Origin: Alishewanella tabrizica
Lineage (GTDB): Bacteria > Pseudomonadota > Gammaproteobacteria > Enterobacterales > Alteromonadaceae
Direction: 5' to 3'
NCBI RefSeq assembly: GCF_014652375.1
Contig: NZ_BMYR01000002.1
Span: 62,001 to 126,000, forward strand
Length of the DNA: 64,000 nt
Under the pieces are notes generated by a model. The model had not been told where the DNA came from. It made no database searches and worked only from the letters and a program-made list of their open reading frames with translations. The position numbers and the translations under genes were made by a program. The stretch's first letter is position 1; each line of letters opens with the position of its first letter. This document shows positions 60,287-64,000 of the stretch, piece after piece.

Positions 60287-61876
60287 ACTATGTTAAAACA
60301 ACGTATTGTTATTTTAGGCGGTGGGACCGCAGGATGGATGGCTGCAGCCGCCTTATCACGATTTTTGCCTTCGCAGCAGTATTCTATTTGCTTGGTGGAG
60401 TCAGAGCAAATCGGCACGGTGGGGGTCGGTGAAGCGACTATTCCTCATATTCGACACTTTAATCAATGGGTGGGTATAGAAGAAGCCGAATTTATGCAGG
60501 CGACGGGGGCGACCTATAAATTAGCCATTCGTTTTCAGGGATGGGGAACGGCGAACAGCGATTATTACCACCCTTTTGGGGTGAGTGGCGACATGCTAAA
60601 CGATTTACCCTTTCATCAGGTGTGGTGGTGGTTACAACAGCAACACCAGCCCACTTATCCTTTTGATCACTATTCTTTCGCTGTGCAATTAGCGCAACAA
60701 AAACGCTTCCGCTTTCCCAGTACCGACATTGCAGATGTTGCTTCAAGCTTTAATTATGCGTATCAATTAGATGCGGGTAAATATGCCATGTTGCTTCGTC
60801 AACATGCGACCGCGCAGGGCGTGAGCCGCATTGAAGGCAAGGTGCAGCAGGTGTTGCAACAGCCTAATGGTGACATCAGTGAATTAGTGTTAGAGCAGGG
60901 GATGCGTTTAAAAGGCGATTTTTTTATTGATTGTTCTGGTTTTTCGGCGCTATTGATTGGCCAAACATTGCAAACTCCCTTTGAGAATTGGCAACAGTGG
61001 TTGCCTTGCGACCGCGCTCTGGCCATGCCGAGTGCTGCCGATGTTGATCCGGCACCGTACACGTTATCTAAGACGATGGCCGCAGGCTGGCGTTGGCGTA
61101 TACCGCTACAACATCGCACGGGAAATGGCTTGGTATATGCCAGTGCCTTTTTAGCTGATGACGCTGCGGAGCAACACTTAGTGCAGGAGGTCAATGAGAC
61201 GGGGTTTGCGGGGGCTTCAATAAAAGCATTACGCTTTACCACGGGGCGCCGTCAGCAAAGCTGGCGACATAATTGCGTGGCCATTGGTTTGGCGGCGGGC
61301 TTTTTAGAACCCTTGGAATCGACCAGCCTACATTTAATACAATTAGCATTAGAAAAATTGTTGCTGTACTTTCCGGTGCATACGGCGGGGCAGTCTATCG
61401 TGTCGACAAGTGAACGTGATGCCTTTAATGATCAAATGGCGACAGAGTATCAGCGTGTGCGAGATTTTCTTATTTTGCATTACAAAGTAAATACGCGTTC
61501 TGAACCGTTTTGGCAATATTGTGCGCACATGTCTCTTCCAGACAGTTTGCAGCAGCGGCTGGCGTTATTTCAGGAAAGTGGGCAGCTGGTAGCGTATCGG
61601 CAAGGATTATTCCAACCGGCGAGTTGGTTAGCGGTATTGTTAGGGCAGGGCGCTCGCCCCAACGAAACTGATTTTCGCTTGCAAGCGGCTGCCAGCGCAC
61701 CTTATAGCGCCTGGTTGCAGCAGTATTATCAACACCTGAAAATGCAAGCCGGCCAAAGTCCTTCTCATCGGCAGGCGTTGGATAATTCATCGCGCTCGTC
61801 AAATGCGCCGCCAGTGCATTCTCTATATGGCTATCGTGAAGCCAGTGCAGCAGGAGGGCGTGTATGCGTGCGCTAA
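60284..61876 (+). CDS. flavin-dependent tryptophan halogenase family protein, copy 1
   Basis: FAD-dependent halogenase fold of 530 residues. FAD motif GGGTAGWMAA (12-21), GVGEATIP (47-54), catalytic lysine at 79 (ATYKLAIRF), WRWRIP (269-274) and catalytic glutamate at 345 in EPLESTS, positions close to PrnA Lys79 and Glu346. These residues suggest it can form hypohalous acid, but the substrate is unknown and family members next to sugar receptors need not act on free tryptophan. C-terminal 50 residues are low-similarity. Start GTG 60284 has AAGG six bases upstream; ATG 60290 is possible. Confidence 0.88.
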   Translation: MTMLKQRIVILGGGTAGWMAAAALSRFLPSQQYSICLVESEQIGTVGVGEATIPHIRHFNQWVGIEEAEFMQATGATYKLAIRFQGWGTANSDYYHPFGVSGDMLNDLPFHQVWWWLQQQHQPTYPFDHYSFAVQLAQQKRFRFPSTDIADVASSFNYAYQLDAGKYAMLLRQHATAQGVSRIEGKVQQVLQQPNGDISELVLEQGMRLKGDFFIDCSGFSALLIGQTLQTPFENWQQWLPCDRALAMPSAADVDPAPYTLSKTMAAGWRWRIPLQHRTGNGLVYASAFLADDAAEQHLVQEVNETGFAGASIKALRFTTGRRQQSWRHNCVAIGLAAGFLEPLESTSLHLIQLALEKLLLYFPVHTAGQSIVSTSERDAFNDQMATEYQRVRDFLILHYKVNTRSEPFWQYCAHMSLPDSLQQRLALFQESGQLVAYRQGLFQPASWLAVLLGQGARPNETDFRLQAAASAPYSAWLQQYYQHLKMQAGQSPSHRQALDNSSRSSNAPPVHSLYGYREASAAGGRVCVR

Positions 61877-63282
61877 ATCCTGTGGTAGTCATAGGCAGCG
61901 GTGTGTGGTTAGAGCTTGCGTGTGCCTGGATCGCCGCGCCGTTACGTCGTTTTGGTATGCGTGTAGTTGCCGTGGTATTACCCAGTGATCCCGCGGAGAG
62001 CCGTAGCACGCAATTTGGCCCAGCGCTGACGGCGTTGTGTGAACATCTTGCGTGTACTCCGTTGTCATTAATCCAGCAGGCTCAAGGGCATGTATCGTTG
62101 GGATGTCATTATGAGTTTGCAGCAAGGCAGGGTTTTATCCCCTATGGTTTTTACGGTCTGCAAGCCGAGGCTAGTGAATTTGAGCAGGTGGTATTACGTT
62201 GCTTACGTGAGTCGCCAGCCTTGGCAAACACGATAAGTATTGATGCGTTATCAGTTGCCGCGCAGGCGGCCTTACAACAAAAATTTGCGATTGCCCCGAA
62301 TACTCGACCCGATCTGCAGCAAGCGTTAGCATTTGGTGGGCAAATGGACAGTGTGGCCTTGGCAGCCTGTTTACATCAGCATAATCTGGCTGCAGGTGTG
62401 ACATACCATGCGTGTGCGTCTCTAGTTTGTGTGCGCAATACGCACGGCATAGCAGAAACCATTAAAACTGATAATGGGTACGAACAGCCAGTGCATTTTC
62501 TTATAGATTGTCGACGTTCTTCGGACGTATCGAGCCATGCAACTGCAGCAACGCCCGCTTTGCAACAGCCTTTTGCACTGCGCTTATGGGCCGATAGTCG
62601 GCCTGAACCGCTCTCGCCTTACAGTTCGGCGATCCAGCTGAGTGGGAGTTGGGTGGTAAAGCATCGGCTGGCTGATCGAGAACATTGGCAATGCTTACTG
62701 CAGCCGCCTGCAACAGTGGCTTTGGTGTTAGCCGAATTGCAGCAAAAAACCGGTATTGCCGATTGGCAACAAGTGCGCTTTCCAGTGCCTAAGGGTATGG
62801 ATAATCCTTGGCAAGGCAATGTGCTACGTTGTGGTGAAGCCGCAGCTGTCTTAGATCAGCCCTTATATGATGGCGTGTCTGCCTTATCCTTTATGTTACC
62901 GCTTTGGTTAGCGTTGTTGCCTGGGCAGGCAATGCGACCCGCTGCGGCCAGTCTGTTTAATACACAATGGCAGTTATTTCAGCAAGAAGTACACATGTAT
63001 CTGCAATGTCACACTGAGCCATTAGCCACTGCACAAGGTCAGCTCTTTGCACGCGCCGGTCGTTTGTTACCGGCAGAAACGGATGCCATCTTACCGGCGC
63101 AATGGTTTGGTTTACTCGTTGGTTTAGGTCTCAGGCCAGCGTTACCCAGTATGTTATTGGCAACACGCAGCACAACCGAATTGTTTAGTGCGGTACACCA
63201 AATTCAACACAGTATCGCGCGGCTCGTGTCAGGAATGCCTAGTTACACCGATTTCCTCGCGTTAACGCGTAATGCGGTTTAA
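61864..63282 (+). CDS. degenerate tryptophan halogenase-like protein (copy 2, probably non-catalytic)
   Basis: 472 residues, alignable over its length to its neighbours but with altered key positions: the FAD motif is GSGVWLELA instead of GGGTAGWMA, GVGEATIP is absent, the catalytic lysine is replaced by Ser78 (GHVSLGCHYEF), WxWxIP is missing (SWVVKHRL) and EPLESTS reads QPLYDGVS. The frame is intact with a strong AGGAGGG ribosome binding site, and it overlaps copy 1 by 13 bases, so it is a selected gene, not a pseudogene. It may be a structural partner; FAD binding is doubtful. Confidence 0.75.
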   Translation: MRALNPVVVIGSGVWLELACAWIAAPLRRFGMRVVAVVLPSDPAESRSTQFGPALTALCEHLACTPLSLIQQAQGHVSLGCHYEFAARQGFIPYGFYGLQAEASEFEQVVLRCLRESPALANTISIDALSVAAQAALQQKFAIAPNTRPDLQQALAFGGQMDSVALAACLHQHNLAAGVTYHACASLVCVRNTHGIAETIKTDNGYEQPVHFLIDCRRSSDVSSHATAATPALQQPFALRLWADSRPEPLSPYSSAIQLSGSWVVKHRLADREHWQCLLQPPATVALVLAELQQKTGIADWQQVRFPVPKGMDNPWQGNVLRCGEAAAVLDQPLYDGVSALSFMLPLWLALLPGQAMRPAAASLFNTQWQLFQQEVHMYLQCHTEPLATAQGQLFARAGRLLPAETDAILPAQWFGLLVGLGLRPALPSMLLATRSTTELFSAVHQIQHSIARLVSGMPSYTDFLALTRNAV

Positions 63283-63294
63283 AAAGAGACCAAC

Positions 63295-64000
63295 ATGATC
63301 AATAAATTAAAAAAAATAATTATCTTAGGGGGCGGCTCTGCCGGCTGGATGACTGCAGCAGCGCTTGGGAAGGTATTAAAGGATCAATACTGTCAGATCC
63401 AGCTTATTGAGTCTGATCGCATTGGTACGGTGGGTGTTGGTGAAGCGACTATTCCTCAAATTATGTTGTTTAATGAGTTAATTGGCCTAGATGAAAATGC
63501 GTTTATGCGTCGCACTCAGGCAACCTTTAAGCTGGGTATTCAGTTTGTCGACTGGCACCAAATTGGCAGCAGTTATATTCATGCTTTTGGCGATGTAGGC
63601 AAAAATATGGAAGGCCTACAGTTTTACCATTATTGGCTAAAAATGCGGGCATTAGATCGTGCCGCGCCGCTCGATGAATATACCCTGACATCATTGGCCT
63701 GCCATGAAAAACGTTTTATGCGAAGTATTGCCGCGGGCAATTCACCGTTATCGAATATTGCCTATGCGTTTCATTTTGATGCTGGCTTATTTGCCGCCTA
63801 TCTGCGAGAGCTTGCTGAAAACTGGGGGGTACAACGTACAGAAGGTGAGGTGTTATCGGTACAACAGCGGGCAGATGGGTTTATTCATGCCCTGCAGTTG
63901 GCTGATGGCAGTGTGCACGAGGCTGATTTTTTTATTGATTGCTCCGGTTTTCAAGGCGTACTGATTGAGCAAACATTAAAAACGGGCTATGAAGATTGGC
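63295..64000 (+). CDS. flavin-dependent tryptophan halogenase family protein, copy 3 (3' end outside window)
   Basis: Open from the ATG at 63295 to the window end, 235 residues without a stop. FAD motif LGGGSAGWMTA (11-21), GVGEATIP (47-54), catalytic Lys79 in ATFKLGIQF and FIDCSGFQG, the family's second FAD segment. The full length cannot be judged. AAAGAGA precedes the start, 12 bases after copy 2. Confidence 0.9.
   Translation, partial: MINKLKKIIILGGGSAGWMTAAALGKVLKDQYCQIQLIESDRIGTVGVGEATIPQIMLFNELIGLDENAFMRRTQATFKLGIQFVDWHQIGSSYIHAFGDVGKNMEGLQFYHYWLKMRALDRAAPLDEYTLTSLACHEKRFMRSIAAGNSPLSNIAYAFHFDAGLFAAYLRELAENWGVQRTEGEVLSVQQRADGFIHALQLADGSVHEADFFIDCSGFQGVLIEQTLKTGYEDW

Noticed and set aside
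61864..63282. Calling halogenase copy 2 a pseudogene
   Set aside because: The frame is intact, with a strong ribosome binding site and overlap with its neighbour; only the active-site residues are lost.
63704..63964. Open frame of 86 codons near the window end
   Set aside because: It is an alternative frame inside the third halogenase, which carries all family motifs.
53517..64000. Antibiotic-type biosynthetic gene cluster because of the halogenases
   Set aside because: No NRPS, PKS or other scaffold-building enzymes are present; the context is polysaccharide degradation and TonB-dependent uptake.

Overview
The window is a chromosomal segment of a gammaproteobacterium. Gene order (mrcA divergent from pilMNOPQ-aroK-aroB-damX-dam-rpe-trpS; trmJ-cysE-iscRSUA-hscBA-fdx-ndk-rlmN-pilW-rodZ-ispG-hisS-yfgM-bamB-der) and family-only genes such as DUF3802 and TorF-type porin point to the Alteromonadales, most plausibly the Rheinheimera/Alishewanella/Arsukibacterium group. 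That placement is inference from protein similarity and synteny remembered from these families; no search was run. Coding density is high, there are no rRNA or tRNA genes, no insertion sequences, no phage genes and no CRISPR array.

Layout. 1-12.7 kb: end of argH, penicillin-binding protein 1A, the type IV pilus assembly operon pilMNOPQ, shikimate genes aroK and aroB, then damX and dam. 12.8-16.7 kb: small membrane and exported proteins, a TorF-like outer-membrane protein, rpe, trpS, pabA. 17-20.8 kb: arginine succinyltransferase pathway genes astC(argD)-astA-astD. 21-29.3 kb: DUF3802, an OsmC-family protein, speD, a phosphoribulokinase-like protein, MAPEG, an extracellular nuclease lipoprotein, purD, an exported methyltransferase-like protein, trmJ. 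29.4-35.5 kb: cysE and the complete ISC iron-sulfur cluster operon under an iscR promoter carrying two tandem IscR-type sites. 35.5-48 kb: ndk, rlmN, a PilW protein with an added LysM domain, rodZ, ispG, hisS, yfgM, bamB, der and an Orn/Lys/Arg decarboxylase. 48-53.1 kb: DUF2157 and DUF4824 membrane proteins, ChaC-like, CreA, a GGDEF protein and a FrnE/DsbA-like protein.

53.5-64 kb is the accessory part and the most interesting: a secreted GH10 xylanase, a secreted GH9 glucanase, a large TonB-dependent receptor, then three consecutive genes of the flavin-dependent tryptophan halogenase family (the last one cut by the window end). The first and third keep the FAD motif and the catalytic lysine at residue 79; the middle one has lost the FAD motif, the lysine, the catalytic glutamate and the WxWxIP motif, so it looks like a non-catalytic partner or scaffold. 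The 61-base spacer between receptor and first halogenase can fold into a strong hairpin and an alternative pairing that covers the ribosome binding site and start codon of the halogenase. Together these suggest a plant-polysaccharide uptake locus with an unexplained set of halogenase-like enzymes.
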